DNA of 64,000 nucleotides from Vibrio tasmaniensis (GCF_024347635.1 NZ_AP025510.1:2728001-2792000); one strand, 5' to 3'; shown: positions 38,380-49,462, counted from the stretch's first letter. The notes: generated by a model not told the origin, from the sequence alone. Program-made: numbers and translations.

Positions 38380-40260
38380 TTATACCTCGGCCATATCACC
38401 GTTAGTCTGTAGCCATGTACGGCGATCATCTGCACGTTTTTTACCAAGCAGCATGTCCATCATCTCGTTGGTCGCTTCGTTGTCATCAATCGTTAATTGA
38501 ACAAGACGACGAGTGTTCGGATCCATGGTGGTTTCACGTAACTGAAGTGGGTTCATTTCACCCAGACCTTTGAATCGTTGCACGTTGATCTTAGCTTTCT
38601 TCTGCGACAGTCGCTCAAGCACACCATCTTTCTCTGCGTCATCAAGTGCGTAGAACACTTCTTTACCGCAATCGATACGATACAGAGGGGGCATTGCCAC
38701 ATAGATATGACCCGCTTCAACCAATGCATGGAAATGGCGAGTAAATAGTGCACATAGTAGTGTCGCGATATGAAGACCATCCGAGTCCGCATCGGCAAGG
38801 ATACAGATCTTACCGTAACGCAGGCCTGACAAGTCATCGTTATCAGGGTCGATACCCAGAGCAACCGAAATATCATGTACTTCTTGTGAAGCCAATACTT
38901 GGTCCGCTGACACTTCCCATGTATTTAGGATCTTACCGCGAAGTGGCATAACCGCTTGGAACTCACGATCACGTGCTTGTTTAGCAGAACCACCCGCCGA
39001 GTCCCCTTCCACGAAGAAGATTTCGGTACGACTTAAATCTTGAACCGAACAATCGGTTAGCTTACCCGGCAGTGCTGGGCCTGAAGCAATCTTCTTACGC
39101 ACAACCTTTTTGCTTGCGCGCATGCGACGGTGAGCATTCGCAATACAAGCTTCAGCTAACTGTTCTGCCAGTTGTGGTTTTTCGTTCAACCACAAGCTAA
39201 AGGCATCTTTTACCACCCCAGACACAAACGCTGCGGTTTGACGAGAAGAAAGACGTTCTTTTGTTTGACCAGCAAATTGCGGATCTTGCATCTTCACCGA
39301 TAATACGTACGAACAACGATCGAAAATATCGTCACCCGTTAACTTAACGCCACGCGGTAGAAGGTTACGAAATTCACAGAATTCACGCATTGCATCAAGC
39401 AGACCTTGTCGAAGGCCGTTTACGTGTGTACCACCTTGCTTAGTTGGTACTAAGTTCACGTAACTCTCGGTGATCATATCACCGCCTTCTGGCTGCCAAA
39501 TAATCGCCCAGTTCGCCATTTCTGTTTCAGCAACGAATTCGCCAACATAAGGTTCCTCAGGCAGCAAGGTGTAACCTTTCACACCTTCTGCAAGGTAGTC
39601 TTTTAGACCATCTTCATAGAACCATTTATGTTCTTCACCGCCAACCTTGTCGACAAAGGTGATTTCTAAACCAGGGCAAAGTACAGCTTTAGCGCGCAAG
39701 TTATTGATAAGACGTAAAACAGAGAACTTAGAGCTATCGAAATATTTTGGATCTGGCCAAAAATGTACCGTCGTACCGGTATTGCGATGACCACAAGTAC
39801 CTGTAACAGTAAGATCCGTTACGGCATGACCACCTTCAAGGGCAATTTCATGTACCTGACCGTCACGGCGAACCGTCACTTCAACACGTTTTGACAACGC
39901 GTTTACCACCGAGATACCTACCCCGTGCAAACCACCTGAAAACTTGTAGTTATTGTTCGAGAACTTACCGCCAGAGTGGAGCTTAGTTAAAATCAGCTCA
40001 ACACCTGAGATCCCTTTTTCAGGGTGGATATCAACCGGCATACCACGGCCATCATCCGTCACTTCTAACGATTGGTCAGCATGCAACACGACTTTAATCT
40101 TCTTAGCGTGTCCCGCTAGTGCTTCATCAACCGAGTTATCAATGACTTCTTGGGCAAGGTGGTTTGGTCTTTCTGTCTCGGTATACATTCCCGGGCGGTG
40201 TCGCACGGGGTCGAGACCTTCAAGTACCTCGAGGTCTTTTGCATTATATTGTTCAGTCAT
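38380..40260 (-). CDS. parE: DNA topoisomerase IV subunit B
   Basis: ParE is the GHKL ATPase subunit of topoisomerase IV. The 626-residue protein begins MTEQYNAKDLEVLEGL and contains EVIDNSVDEAL, DDGRGMPVDIH, GGLHGVGISVVNALS and the Toprim motifs EGDSAGGSA and DADSDGLHI. I start at the ATG at 40260; a TTG at 40278 would add six residues not typical of the family. yqiA lies upstream on the same strand after 240 bases, so a separate promoter is likely. Confidence 0.97.
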   Translation of the reverse strand: MTEQYNAKDLEVLEGLDPVRHRPGMYTETERPNHLAQEVIDNSVDEALAGHAKKIKVVLHADQSLEVTDDGRGMPVDIHPEKGISGVELILTKLHSGGKFSNNNYKFSGGLHGVGISVVNALSKRVEVTVRRDGQVHEIALEGGHAVTDLTVTGTCGHRNTGTTVHFWPDPKYFDSSKFSVLRLINNLRAKAVLCPGLEITFVDKVGGEEHKWFYEDGLKDYLAEGVKGYTLLPEEPYVGEFVAETEMANWAIIWQPEGGDMITESYVNLVPTKQGGTHVNGLRQGLLDAMREFCEFRNLLPRGVKLTGDDIFDRCSYVLSVKMQDPQFAGQTKERLSSRQTAAFVSGVVKDAFSLWLNEKPQLAEQLAEACIANAHRRMRASKKVVRKKIASGPALPGKLTDCSVQDLSRTEIFFVEGDSAGGSAKQARDREFQAVMPLRGKILNTWEVSADQVLASQEVHDISVALGIDPDNDDLSGLRYGKICILADADSDGLHIATLLCALFTRHFHALVEAGHIYVAMPPLYRIDCGKEVFYALDDAEKDGVLERLSQKKAKINVQRFKGLGEMNPLQLRETTMDPNTRRLVQLTIDDNEATNEMMDMLLGKKRADDRRTWLQTNGDMAEV

Positions 40261-40499
40261 AATACGGAGTTTACTCAAAAAGTTTGCGTCAGTTCGCTGG
40301 CTCTAGTTTGACTAAAGCGAAATCATTACTATGAACCGTCATAGTAGAGCGAACGAGCGAAGTATTGGGGAATATAGTCTGGAAGCTGAGTAATGATGTC
40401 AAGCTAGTTCAAAAACTAAGGCATCAAACTATGATATTTCACCACTGATAGATGAAATAACAGTCAAACAAGAGAAAATTACTTGATTAGTGAAACAGA
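40261..40499 (-). other. parE leader region
   Basis: No gene. It holds a perfect small hairpin, ACTATGA/TCATAGT (40328-40345), a consensus TTGACA without a well-spaced -10, and at 40346-40372 a sequence resembling one arm of element A. Confidence 0.4.
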
Positions 40500-41105
40500 T
40501 TAAAGATTCAGGAAGGTGATGATTTGTTGGGGGTAGCGTTCAAAATTAACAAAGCTATGATCCCCCCCCTCTTCTACTGTCTGTACTGCACCTTGGTACT
40601 TCTCTACCGCTTGTCGGTAATCCAGAACTTCGTCTTCCGTTTGCTGAAGTAACCAGAAGTCACTCGGCTGATCAATAGCCGGAACCTCTAACGCCTTCAG
40701 TTCATTGATATGCTTTGTTTCCAGCACATATCGCTCATCTGTGTATGGATTAACTTGTTCACCTAAATAGTCAGCAAGAAGCTCATACGGCTTAACAGCT
40801 GGGTTCACAACCACGGCTTTAAAACCATAATGACTATTCAGCCATGTTGAAAGATAGCCACCCAATGAGCTACCAACCAACGCTATCTGATATTGCTCTT
40901 TATATTGCTCCACCAGTTGCTGCAAATAAATGGCAGCTTGCTGAGGAAAACATGGCAATTGAGGTGTCATCACCTTGATATCTGCACGATGCTCCGCGCA
41001 ATAGTCAGCCATCACCGTTGCTTTGTGAGAACGCGATGAACTGTTGAACCCGTGAATATAGAGAAGCAGTGGAGGCTTAGCGGTTTGCTGTTCAGAATCA
41101 AGCAT
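40500..41105 (-). CDS. yqiA: YqiA family esterase
   Basis: A 201-residue alpha/beta-hydrolase of the YqiA (UPF0227) family; the E. coli protein has esterase activity on short acyl esters, and the natural substrate is unknown. The oxyanion region is LYIHGFNSSSRSHK, the nucleophile elbow is ALVGSSLGGYLS, and the histidine is in EGGDHSFVNFERY. I start at the ATG at 41105 with AAGG upstream; a TTG at 41114 is also in frame. It follows cpdA by 15 bases. Confidence 0.9.
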   Translation of the reverse strand: MLDSEQQTAKPPLLLYIHGFNSSSRSHKATVMADYCAEHRADIKVMTPQLPCFPQQAAIYLQQLVEQYKEQYQIALVGSSLGGYLSTWLNSHYGFKAVVVNPAVKPYELLADYLGEQVNPYTDERYVLETKHINELKALEVPAIDQPSDFWLLQQTEDEVLDYRQAVEKYQGAVQTVEEGGDHSFVNFERYPQQIITFLNL

Positions 41106-41120
41106 CAATAGCAACCTTCA

Positions 41121-41945
41121 TTAATAACCAGCGGCTTCAAAGTCAGGTAAGAATTGTCCATGAGCTAAGCGGCGAACTTGCGTGCTTACTGATCCATCTT
41201 GATGCAACTCAATCTCTCTCCAACCAGGTGACAAAGTATCAACCGCAAAGTCATCTGAGTTAGGCTTGAATTGCACACAAGTCGACGGTGTTGCCATGAC
41301 TTGTACACCATGGTGCTCTCGATTCATGTCTTGATGAACGTGACCACACAGTACCGCTTTCACATTGGTGTGCTGTTGAACCACTTCCCAGAATTGATCG
41401 GCGTCTTTCAGATTATGTTGGTCCAGCCATGCACTGCCAACCAATAGTGGATGGTGGTGCAGCAACACCAAGGTATTACGTTCGGGGAATTCGGCTAGCT
41501 TTTGTTCCAACAGATCAAGCTGTTGATCGCTAAGGCGACCATGAGGCACACCAACCACTTGCGAATCTAGCATCACCATCTGCCAATTATTACCTAGCAA
41601 GACATGCTCAACGCACTGTATTTGTGGTGATGGTAAAACACTGCCCATATTCGGTTTGAAGTCATGGTTCCCTGGCAACCAGTAACACGGCTTATCCAAA
41701 GGCTGAATTCCTGACTCAAATTTTTGGTACGACTCAGCACTGTGATCTTGAGAAATATCACCAGTTGCTAAAATCGCTTGATAGTCAAAGCCCTGACTAA
41801 CAATGGCATCGACTACAGCACGAAAGCTATCTTGAGTGTTGATGCTTAATAAGCTGCCATTGCTCGGCGCAAATAAATGCGTGTCCGTTAGCTGTACAAG
41901 CTTAATACTGCTCTCATCAAATTTTGAAGTGTGTGATAATTCCAA
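41121..41945 (-). CDS. cpdA: 3',5'-cyclic-AMP phosphodiesterase CpdA
   Basis: CpdA (Icc) hydrolyses cAMP and so tunes CRP regulation. The 274-residue protein is a class III metallophosphoesterase: metal motifs D-x-H in QLTDTHLFAP, GDISQDHS, GNHDFK, LLHHHPL and CGHVHQD are all present. The start appears to be TTG at 41945, with GGA nine bases upstream, because no ATG precedes the first motif. It is the third gene of nudF-yqiB-cpdA-yqiA. Confidence 0.93.
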   Translation of the reverse strand: MELSHTSKFDESSIKLVQLTDTHLFAPSNGSLLSINTQDSFRAVVDAIVSQGFDYQAILATGDISQDHSAESYQKFESGIQPLDKPCYWLPGNHDFKPNMGSVLPSPQIQCVEHVLLGNNWQMVMLDSQVVGVPHGRLSDQQLDLLEQKLAEFPERNTLVLLHHHPLLVGSAWLDQHNLKDADQFWEVVQQHTNVKAVLCGHVHQDMNREHHGVQVMATPSTCVQFKPNSDDFAVDTLSPGWREIELHQDGSVSTQVRRLAHGQFLPDFEAAGY

Positions 41946-42005
41946 AATAACAAATCCAGATACGTTACTGTTTAAGACTTTAAAAGTGTTTTTAAATCAG
42001 CTCAA

Positions 42006-42446
42006 TTAAAAAGAAACTGGAGTTCGGCTGATACCTGTTTTTAAACAAAATGTTAACCACTCCCCAAGAAATTTGTTCAATTGAAATTTCTCATCTTTTT
42101 GCAGAAGTTTTGTGTTGGGATAGTCATATTTTGCTTTGACTCGCGAAAAATCCCCGCTAGCGCACACTTCTGCAACTCGAGCGTCGTGATATAGCCTGAC
42201 AGACATTTTTGGCAAAGGAAACACTGGCATCTCGTCACTCTGACATATATCTATTAATGTGGTGTATTTTGTGACCTCATTCACTGTCAATTGATACACC
42301 ATATTAACGGCTTGGTAACAGCGAACGTCACCAACCTCATGCCCAACCGGTAACAGAGCATTAAGTTTGGCATAGTTAGTCTCATAAACTCGCATCAATT
42401 CAGCCAGATCGACGTGATACGGTTTTTTGACTGCTATATTTGGCAT
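42006..42446 (-). CDS. yqiB: DUF1249 family protein YqiB
   Basis: A 146-residue soluble protein of unknown function, found between nudF and cpdA in many gamma-proteobacteria. It has no signal peptide or membrane helix. Conserved-looking stretches are LMRVYETNYAKLNALLP, YTTLIDICQ and SVRLYHDARVAEVCA; the tail is lysine-rich. It starts four bases after nudF, so it is co-translated with the ADP-ribose hydrolase. Confidence 0.88.
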   Translation of the reverse strand: MPNIAVKKPYHVDLAELMRVYETNYAKLNALLPVGHEVGDVRCYQAVNMVYQLTVNEVTKYTTLIDICQSDEMPVFPLPKMSVRLYHDARVAEVCASGDFSRVKAKYDYPNTKLLQKDEKFQLNKFLGEWLTFCLKTGISRTPVSF

Positions 42447-42450
42447 GACG

Positions 42451-43080
42451 TTAATCTATCCACTCTGACTGTAATTCTTGGTAGTTCAATTGTAGCCACT
42501 GCAACGCAATGATCGTGGCGCCATTTTCAAACACACCGTCTTTTACTAACTGATAAGCGGCTTCGCGACTCATCACTTGTACGCGAATATCTTCACCTTC
42601 GTAATCCAATCCGTGAACCCCTTTTGCTGTCGTGGCATCAACACAGCCAACAAAGACGTCGAGCCTTTCTGAACAACCGCCGGATGAAGGATAATACGAA
42701 GTAATAGGCAATACAGATCCGACTTCAACCCCCGCTTCTTCCATCGCCTCACGACGAGCAACATCTTGTGGTGACTCATCGGTATCAATAATCCCAGCAA
42801 CAACTTCGTATTGCCATGGGTTCTCATGCTCTAGAGCACCGACCCGGATCTGTTCGACGATCACGACTTCGTCACGTACAGGATCATAAGGTAGCAAAGC
42901 GGCAGCATGTCCACGCTCAAACATCTCACGCTCGATTGGTTGGCTCCAACCACCCTCAAACAGTCTATGTTTAAATGTGTATTTAACCATTTTGAAAAAA
43001 CCACGAAACAGCGTCTCTTTTGAGACTATTTCCACATCTTGCGGAGTAAACTTATGTCGTTGATCATCATACTGTTGCAT
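42451..43080 (-). CDS. nudF: ADP-ribose diphosphatase NudF
   Basis: NudF hydrolyses ADP-ribose to AMP and ribose-5-phosphate. The 209-residue protein has a complete Nudix box at residues 96-118 (GIIDTDE...REAMEEAGV). The proline about 15-16 residues after the box, in the SYYPSSGG stretch, is typical of ADP-ribose-specific members. I start at the ATG at 43080, with GAGG six bases upstream; a GTG four codons earlier lacks such a site. It is divergent from tolC. Confidence 0.94.
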   Translation of the reverse strand: MQQYDDQRHKFTPQDVEIVSKETLFRGFFKMVKYTFKHRLFEGGWSQPIEREMFERGHAAALLPYDPVRDEVVIVEQIRVGALEHENPWQYEVVAGIIDTDESPQDVARREAMEEAGVEVGSVLPITSYYPSSGGCSERLDVFVGCVDATTAKGVHGLDYEGEDIRVQVMSREAAYQLVKDGVFENGATIIALQWLQLNYQELQSEWID

Positions 43081-43306
43081 TTGATACCTCACTAAGTGAT
43101 CTTATAGTTTACTCATTGTCCGAGTTAACTACCAAGGATAAGGTTCAACTTTTAATATAAAACTTATAATTAAAGTTAAGTTTTAAAAAATAAATATTGC
43201 ACAAGTGGATAGTTAACTGTAAAAAAGTGCAAAGTTTCGAGTAAATTACCAACAAACTGGGTTAAACTCTTTTAAAGAAAATTCCAATAAAGGCAGGAAT
43301 AGGAAA

Positions 43307-44632
43307 ATGAAAAAACTGCTTCCACTATTTATCAGTGCAGCAATTGGCAGCCTGAGTTCGTCAGCTTTCGCTGATACGCTAGCTGAGGTTTACGACCAAG
43401 CAAAACAGAACGATCCACAACTTCTTCGTTCAGCAGCGAAGCGCGATGCCGCTTTTGAAGCAGTAACGTCAAGCCGTAGCTCTTTGCTACCACAAATCAA
43501 CCTGAACGCGAACTATGATATCAATCGCGGTGAGCGTGACTACGACGCTACGGGTACTACTGATCTTGACAACAATCAATGGGGCGTAGGTGTCGGCTTC
43601 ACGCAAGAGCTTTACAAACGCTCTTCTTGGATCACGCTAGATACAGCTGAGAAAACAGCTCGCCAAGCTGATTCTTCATACGCAGCAGAGCAACAAGCTT
43701 TGATCCTTCGTGTCGCTACCGCTTACTTCGAAGTACTTCGTGCTCAAGATAGCTTAGAGTTTGTTCGTGCAGAAAAAGCCGCAGTTGCTCGTCAACTGGA
43801 ACAAACTAAGCAGCGCTTTGAAGTTGGCCTTTCAGCAATCACCGATGTACATGATGCGCAAGCTCAGTACGATGGTGTTTTGGCTGATGAAGTTTTAGCA
43901 GAGAACACTCTGATTAATAACTACGAAGGTCTACGTGAGATCACAGGTCAAGAGCACTCTAATCTAAACATCTTAGATACAGACCGTTTCTCAGCAAGCA
44001 AGTCTTCTGAATCTGCTGTTGCACTGGTTGAGCAAGCACAAGAGAAAAACCTGAAGCTATTGGCATCACGTATTGATCAAGACATCGCTAAAGACAACAT
44101 CACACTAGCAAGTTCTGGTCACCTACCTAGCCTAACCTTAGACGGTAACTACTCTATTGCAGATCAGTCAAAAAGCTCTCAAGACTACGATCAAGATAAT
44201 CTAAACGTCGGCTTAAACTTAGTTGTGCCTCTATACACAGGTGGTAGCACAACTTCTTTGACTAAACAGGCTGAATACAACTATGTTGCAGCAAGTGAAG
44301 ATCTAGAAGCGACTTACCGTAGCGTTGTGAAAGACGTTCGTGCATTCAACAACAACATCAGTGCTTCAATTGGTGCGCTACGCGCTTACGAACAATCTGT
44401 TGTTTCTGCTCAATCGGCTCTAGAAGCTACAGAAGCAGGTTTTGATGTAGGTACTCGTACTATCGTTGACGTACTAGATTCAACTCGTCGCCTATACGAT
44501 GCCAACAAAAACCTTTCAGATGCTCGTTACAACTACATCCTAAGTGTTCTTCAGCTTCGTCAAGCGGTTGGTACGCTAAGCGAACAAGACATTGTAGATG
44601 TAAACGCAGGCCTAAAAGTCGCAAGCAAGTAA
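43307..44632 (+). CDS. tolC: Outer-membrane efflux channel TolC
   Basis: TolC forms the trimeric outer-membrane and periplasmic tunnel for drug efflux pumps and type I secretion. The 441-residue precursor has a Sec signal peptide (cleavage after AFA near residue 22) and two homologous halves rich in coiled-coil helices, e.g. around residues 120-200 and 330-420, separated by short beta strands. The end, after LRQAVGTLSEQDI, is short. A good site AGGAAA precedes the ATG. The gap to nudF is AT-rich and probably holds both promoters, but I see no strong match. Confidence 0.96.
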   Translation: MKKLLPLFISAAIGSLSSSAFADTLAEVYDQAKQNDPQLLRSAAKRDAAFEAVTSSRSSLLPQINLNANYDINRGERDYDATGTTDLDNNQWGVGVGFTQELYKRSSWITLDTAEKTARQADSSYAAEQQALILRVATAYFEVLRAQDSLEFVRAEKAAVARQLEQTKQRFEVGLSAITDVHDAQAQYDGVLADEVLAENTLINNYEGLREITGQEHSNLNILDTDRFSASKSSESAVALVEQAQEKNLKLLASRIDQDIAKDNITLASSGHLPSLTLDGNYSIADQSKSSQDYDQDNLNVGLNLVVPLYTGGSTTSLTKQAEYNYVAASEDLEATYRSVVKDVRAFNNNISASIGALRAYEQSVVSAQSALEATEAGFDVGTRTIVDVLDSTRRLYDANKNLSDARYNYILSVLQLRQAVGTLSEQDIVDVNAGLKVASK

Positions 44633-44694
44633 TGCTTAAATCCTAGTTAAATACTCTAACCAGAGTCTTTAATAAAGTGACTAGATTACCGTTA

Positions 44695-44727
44695 CAAAAA
44701 TGCCGCTCAATGAGCGGCATTTTTATT
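44695..44727. terminator. Bidirectional terminator between tolC and hldE
   Basis: AAAAATGCCGCTC / GAGCGGCATTTTT around AAT, with T-runs on both strands. Confidence 0.93.
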
Positions 44728-44799
44728 ATCTATTGAAAGCTAATTCTCAGCCTAACCCAAAGGTTAAGCCCTGAGACGAGAAAGCTAGAAGACGAAGAG

Positions 44800-46230
44800 T
44801 TAGCCTCGACCACCTTGAATCGCTTTAATGATTTCAGTCGTAGAGCAACCATCTTCAAAGTTAAGTACTTTAACTTCACCACCAGCGGCAATCACTTCCG
44901 CACCACCAGCAATATCTTCAGGTTTGTAGTCACCACCTTTCACGAGAATGCTTGGAAGAACTTCAGAGATCAAACGTTGCGGTGTATCTTCAGAAAACGG
45001 AACAACCCAATCAACCGCACCTAAACCAGCTAGTACCGCCATACGACGATCAGTTGGGTTCACAGGACGACCTGGACCTTTTAAGCGTTTCACTGATTCA
45101 TCCGTATTCACAGCAACGATCAAACGATCACCTAACTCAGCAGCATGGTTCATGTAAGAGACATGTCCCGCATGCAGGATATCAAAGCAGCCATTAGTCA
45201 TAACGACTTTCTCGCCTTTCGCACGAGCACGTTTCACCGCTTCAACTAGGGCAGCTTCAGAGATCACACCGTAATCAGTATCTTGGCTACCATGAATCGC
45301 TTCCGCTAACTCAATCGTAGACAACGTCGATGTACCTAGCTTGCCGACTACCACGCCAGCTGCAGCATTTGCTAATGCACACGCCTCATCAAGTGGCTTA
45401 CCTGCAGCAACTGAAGCTGCTAATACTGAAATAACCGTATCACCAGCACCAGTAACGTCATACACTTCTTTCGCTTGGGTCGGTAAGTGGAATGGTTCTA
45501 CGCCTTTGCGGAGCAATGTCATGCCATGCTCACTGCGAGTCACTAGCAAGGCTTCAAAATCAAACTCTTCGATTAACGCTAGCCCTTTTTCGATCATTTC
45601 ATCTTCAGACTTAACCTTACCGGCAACCAGCTCAAACTCCGCCATGTTTGGCGTAAGTAATGTCGCCCCACGGTAGCGTTCAAAATCTGCACCTTTAGGA
45701 TCAATAAACACCGGAACGTTCGCTGCGCGCGCTTTTTGAATAAAGCTCTGCACATGCTCCAAAGCACCTTTCGCATAGTCAGATAAGATTACCGAGCGTA
45801 CATTAGGAAGCGCTTGCTCCATGCGAGATAAAACAAGTTCAGGATCCGTGTTCTCAAATTTGTCTTCAAAATCAAGACGGATTAACTGCTGTCCACGGCT
45901 CATGACACGCAACTTTGTGATGGTCGGGTAATCTTCTAACTCAACAAAATCACACTTAACCTTTAATGCACCCAAGGTATTTTTCAACACCTCAGCAGGC
46001 TCATCTTTTCCAGTTAAACCAACGATATGAGCATGACCACCAAGCGAGGCAATATTCATTGCTACGTTGGCAGCACCACCAGGACGCTCTTCGTTATTTT
46101 CTACTTTAACAACGGGCACAGGTGCTTCTGGTGAAATACGGCCAGTAGGGCCATACCAGTAACGGTCAAGCATTACATCACCGACAACAAGAACGCCTGA
46201 TTGGCTGTAGTCAGGTAGAATTGGTTTCAT
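44800..46230 (-). CDS. hldE: Bifunctional heptose kinase and ADP-heptose synthase HldE
   Basis: HldE makes ADP-heptose for the LPS inner core: the N-terminal ribokinase-like domain phosphorylates D-glycero-beta-D-manno-heptose-7-phosphate, and the C-terminal domain adenylylates it. In the 476-residue protein the kinase part has [15 protein letters not shown] and [11 protein letters not shown], and the nucleotidyltransferase part opens with [16 protein letters not shown] near residue 344. Length is as in E. coli, with no split. It lies downstream of glnE, as in E. coli. Confidence 0.97.
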   Translation of the reverse strand: MKPILPDYSQSGVLVVGDVMLDRYWYGPTGRISPEAPVPVVKVENNEERPGGAANVAMNIASLGGHAHIVGLTGKDEPAEVLKNTLGALKVKCDFVELEDYPTITKLRVMSRGQQLIRLDFEDKFENTDPELVLSRMEQALPNVRSVILSDYAKGALEHVQSFIQKARAANVPVFIDPKGADFERYRGATLLTPNMAEFELVAGKVKSEDEMIEKGLALIEEFDFEALLVTRSEHGMTLLRKGVEPFHLPTQAKEVYDVTGAGDTVISVLAASVAAGKPLDEACALANAAAGVVVGKLGTSTLSTIELAEAIHGSQDTDYGVISEAALVEAVKRARAKGEKVVMTNGCFDILHAGHVSYMNHAAELGDRLIVAVNTDESVKRLKGPGRPVNPTDRRMAVLAGLGAVDWVVPFSEDTPQRLISEVLPSILVKGGDYKPEDIAGGAEVIAAGGEVKVLNFEDGCSTTEIIKAIQGGRG

Positions 46231-46334
46231 TGTGGATCTCCAAAAATCGAATCTGGCTAGAGTCTAGCACACTGATTACAGTGGCTAAACCATAGAAAAA
46301 TGAGTGAAAGCCTAACTCGATAGATACTCTAGCA

Positions 46335-46373
46335 GCTAAGAAGTAGCTAATAAGCAACTAAGAAGTCGATAAG
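46335..46373. repeat. Imperfect direct repeat between hldE and glnE
   Basis: Two adjacent units of about 20 bases share CTAAGAAGT and ATAAG. They lie in a 187-base gap that shows no gene and no clear terminator. Confidence 0.5.
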
Positions 46374-46417
46374 CGATCACTAAATGATAATGACGTAACC
46401 GTTAAGAAATAGTTCCG

Positions 46418-49267
46418 TTACGCTTCCATCCATTGCTTCCATGCCTGAACAACATGTTCCCTTTCCATTTTAAATTTATCAATCGCCACATCCGCATCAA
46501 GGTTTAATAGATTGCGGTGATGGATTTCATCTCTTAATGTTGTATAGGCATGAGTTAATGCCATGCCTTGCTGTTCGTCCATAATCCCTTGTGACAACAG
46601 GCTTTCAAAGATTCGTACATTGTCACACCAACGAGTCAACTTAGGTTTTTCATTGCTGTATCGAAGTACTAAATACTGCGCCAAAAACTCAATGTCTGTA
46701 ATACCACCCGCATCTTGTTTCAGCATGAATCTCTCCGCTTTTTTTCCACCGAGGTGCCCGCGCATTTTTTCACGCATATCGACAACGGATTTTTTAAGTA
46801 CAGCCTCATCTCGTGATAAGCATAGAACTTCATGTCGTGTTTGATTAAACGCAGATGCCAATAAGTCATCGCCATAAATCATACGAGCACGAGTCAAAGC
46901 TTGGTGCTCCCAAGTCCACGCATCATTGTGCTGATACTCGTCAAAAGCTTCGGTTGGACTCACCAATAGACCAGAGACACCGGAAGGGCGTAAGCGAGTG
47001 TCGACCTCGTACAAAATACCAGAAGCAGTTCTGGTCGAGAATATATGAATAATGCGCTGCGCCAATCTCAGATAAAATTGGCGTCCGTCGATCTCTTTTT
47101 TACCATCAGTATAGATGTGTACTGGGCAATCGTGCATGAACACGATATCGAGATCGGAGTTATAGCCAAGCTCCCAACCGCCGACTTTACCGTAACCAAC
47201 CACGGCGAAACCGCGGCCTTCACGCTCTTTAACGTGGGTGGGTTCCCCAAATTTAGCTGTTACTTGTAACCAAGCTTGATTGATGCCGGCCTCAACAATC
47301 GCTTCTGCTAAGTAGGTTAGATGGTCGCTGACCTTCATAACAGGCAAAACGCCCGCAATATCAGCGGCTGCAATTCTCAAGATACAAGTCTGCTTAAACT
47401 GACGCAGCCCCTCCATCTGTTGCTCCATATCATCTTCAGGAATACGGGCTAGATAATCACGTAACTCGGTCTTGTAAGACTCTAAAGGCACGGGGTTATA
47501 GAGTTGCTGCGGATCAATAAGTTCATCTAACAGAATTGGGTAACGACCCAACTGCTCCGAGATCATCGGGCTCGCTGTACATAAGCGAACGAGTTGAGTG
47601 AGGGCAGCGGGGTGCTCATCCAATAGCTCAAGATACGTGGTGCGTGTAACGATTTTTTGCAACAGATGCAGCACTCGAGACAAACCAAATTCAGCATCCT
47701 TGGCGGTATAGAGCGCTTGAAACACTTTGGGCATTAATCGATTGAGTACTTCACGTCCACGAGGGCCAAGGGTTTTCTTAGCCAAATCAGCTTTGAATTG
47801 GATAATGGTTTTCGCCGCTTGCTGCGGGTTAGCAATCGCGATGTCATGCTCTAGAACCTGCTCAATCACATCTTGCTTATGAGCCATATCCCACAACTCA
47901 CTAAAGTGACTCGCGATTGGGTTAGCATCATCTTCATCAACCCCAATTAGGTCTTCGAATACGGTGTGAACATTCGCCATATGAGCACGTGTCGCATCAA
48001 TCAAACCATCCCAATCTGCAAACTGCATGGCGACAGCAAGTTGCAACTGTTCGAAATCGCCATCAGGTAAGGTTTGAGTTTGCTTGTCTGCCATCGCTTG
48101 TAATAGGTTCTCAAGGCGGCGTAAAAACAGGTATGCCTCACGTAAGTGACCGACTTCTTCTGCTTCTAATAAATGAAGAGATTCAATCGCACTTAGCGTC
48201 TCCAACAAACCTCGACCACGAAGGCTCGGTTCACGTCCACCACGAATCAGTTGAAAGACTTGAGCAATAAACTCGACTTCACGAATACCACCAGAGCCAA
48301 GCTTAATGTTGTTTGATAAGCCACGACGTCGCACTTCGCTACTGATCATCGACTTCATTCGACGCAAAGATTGAATGGCACTGAAATCAATATAACGACG
48401 AAAAACAAACGGACGCAGCATCTGACGGAGCTCTTGGTATTCAGGGTACATTTCGCTGCCCATCACTCGCGCTTTAACCATTGCGTAGCGTTCCCAGTCA
48501 CGGCCTTGTTCTTGGTAATAGTCTTCAAGAGCAGCATAGCTCATAACCAAAGGACCGCTCTCCCCGAATGGACGCAGGCGCATGTCGACTCGATAACAGA
48601 ATCCGTCAAAGGTTTGCTGATCAAGCGCCTTGATAATACGTTGCCCCAAACGCGTGAAGAACTGCGCGTTAGCGATACTTCTTCTTGCTCCTTGGGTTTC
48701 GCCATTTTCTGGGTAGGTGAAAATCAGATCGATATCGGAAGAGAAATTCAGCTCACCGCCACCTAGTTTGCCCATGCCGATGATCAACATAGGCTGCGCT
48801 TCACCTTGCTCGTTACAAGGAGTGCCCCACTCTTTACAACAAATATCGTACTGCCATTGATAGGTCTCGAAGATCATCGCCTCTGCCAGCATCGACAAAT
48901 GACTTAAGCTCTGTTCTAGATCCCATGAGCCCATAAAGTCACGCCAAGCAATGTAGGTCATCTCTCGATTACGAAATTTGCGCAGTACACGTTGGCCGCT
49001 CATCTCATCAGCACAACCCGAAAGTAACTCGGCCAAACGCTCGCGATACCCTTCCGCACGTTCTTCGCATGCCAACATCTCAGGTAAGTCACCACATAAA
49101 ACCGTGTCACGCTGCAGGCAATCGCCAATAAAACAGCTTAAACCGAGTACACGTTTAAGATCTTCAGTCAGTGGCTCAGACCAAGTATTGATGGCTTCAC
49201 TTTGATGCTCTAATAATTGCTCAAAAGCAGACTGGGAATGAGTGATGAGTTGAGAAGGCAATGGCAT
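46418..49267 (-). CDS. glnE: Glutamine synthetase adenylyltransferase/deadenylylase GlnE
   Basis: GlnE switches glutamine synthetase off and on by adding or removing AMP, under control of PII. The 949-residue protein has two nucleotidyltransferase-type domains: the N-terminal deadenylylase with [20 protein letters not shown], and the C-terminal adenylylase with [33 protein letters not shown] follows the first. I start at the ATG at 49267 because AAGGAAG lies just upstream and the length is right; a start at 49339 would add an unusual 24 residues. Confidence 0.96.
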   Translation of the reverse strand: MPLPSQLITHSQSAFEQLLEHQSEAINTWSEPLTEDLKRVLGLSCFIGDCLQRDTVLCGDLPEMLACEERAEGYRERLAELLSGCADEMSGQRVLRKFRNREMTYIAWRDFMGSWDLEQSLSHLSMLAEAMIFETYQWQYDICCKEWGTPCNEQGEAQPMLIIGMGKLGGGELNFSSDIDLIFTYPENGETQGARRSIANAQFFTRLGQRIIKALDQQTFDGFCYRVDMRLRPFGESGPLVMSYAALEDYYQEQGRDWERYAMVKARVMGSEMYPEYQELRQMLRPFVFRRYIDFSAIQSLRRMKSMISSEVRRRGLSNNIKLGSGGIREVEFIAQVFQLIRGGREPSLRGRGLLETLSAIESLHLLEAEEVGHLREAYLFLRRLENLLQAMADKQTQTLPDGDFEQLQLAVAMQFADWDGLIDATRAHMANVHTVFEDLIGVDEDDANPIASHFSELWDMAHKQDVIEQVLEHDIAIANPQQAAKTIIQFKADLAKKTLGPRGREVLNRLMPKVFQALYTAKDAEFGLSRVLHLLQKIVTRTTYLELLDEHPAALTQLVRLCTASPMISEQLGRYPILLDELIDPQQLYNPVPLESYKTELRDYLARIPEDDMEQQMEGLRQFKQTCILRIAAADIAGVLPVMKVSDHLTYLAEAIVEAGINQAWLQVTAKFGEPTHVKEREGRGFAVVGYGKVGGWELGYNSDLDIVFMHDCPVHIYTDGKKEIDGRQFYLRLAQRIIHIFSTRTASGILYEVDTRLRPSGVSGLLVSPTEAFDEYQHNDAWTWEHQALTRARMIYGDDLLASAFNQTRHEVLCLSRDEAVLKKSVVDMREKMRGHLGGKKAERFMLKQDAGGITDIEFLAQYLVLRYSNEKPKLTRWCDNVRIFESLLSQGIMDEQQGMALTHAYTTLRDEIHHRNLLNLDADVAIDKFKMEREHVVQAWKQWMEA

Positions 49268-49371
49268 GTTTCTTCCTTGTTTAAGCTGCGCGCCGAACAA
49301 TCGATTTATCGATTCAGTTCTTAAATAACGAGTTTTCATAACTAATGATTAGTTATACCAAAGTTCTGCCA

Positions 49372-49408
49372 ATAAAAAACGCCCACATTAGCAATGTGGA
49401 CGTTTTAT
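49372..49408 (-). terminator. Terminator after the chemotaxis receptor gene
   Basis: Minus strand AACGTCCACATT, loop GCT, AATGTGGGCGTT with one wobble, followed by TTTTTA. It lies 135 bases after the receptor stop codon. Confidence 0.85.
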
Positions 49409-49462
49409 CAGTGAACTTATCAAGTTGAGCTTTTATCTCTAATAACCAGTCTCCGAGGCCAA

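Noticed and set aside
40261..40278. Longer parE starting at TTG 40278
   Set aside because: The six extra residues are not typical of ParE, and ATG at 40260 gives the usual MTEQYNA opening.
49268..49339. Longer glnE starting at 49339
   Set aside because: The added residues are unusual, while AAGGAAG directly before 49267 marks the start.
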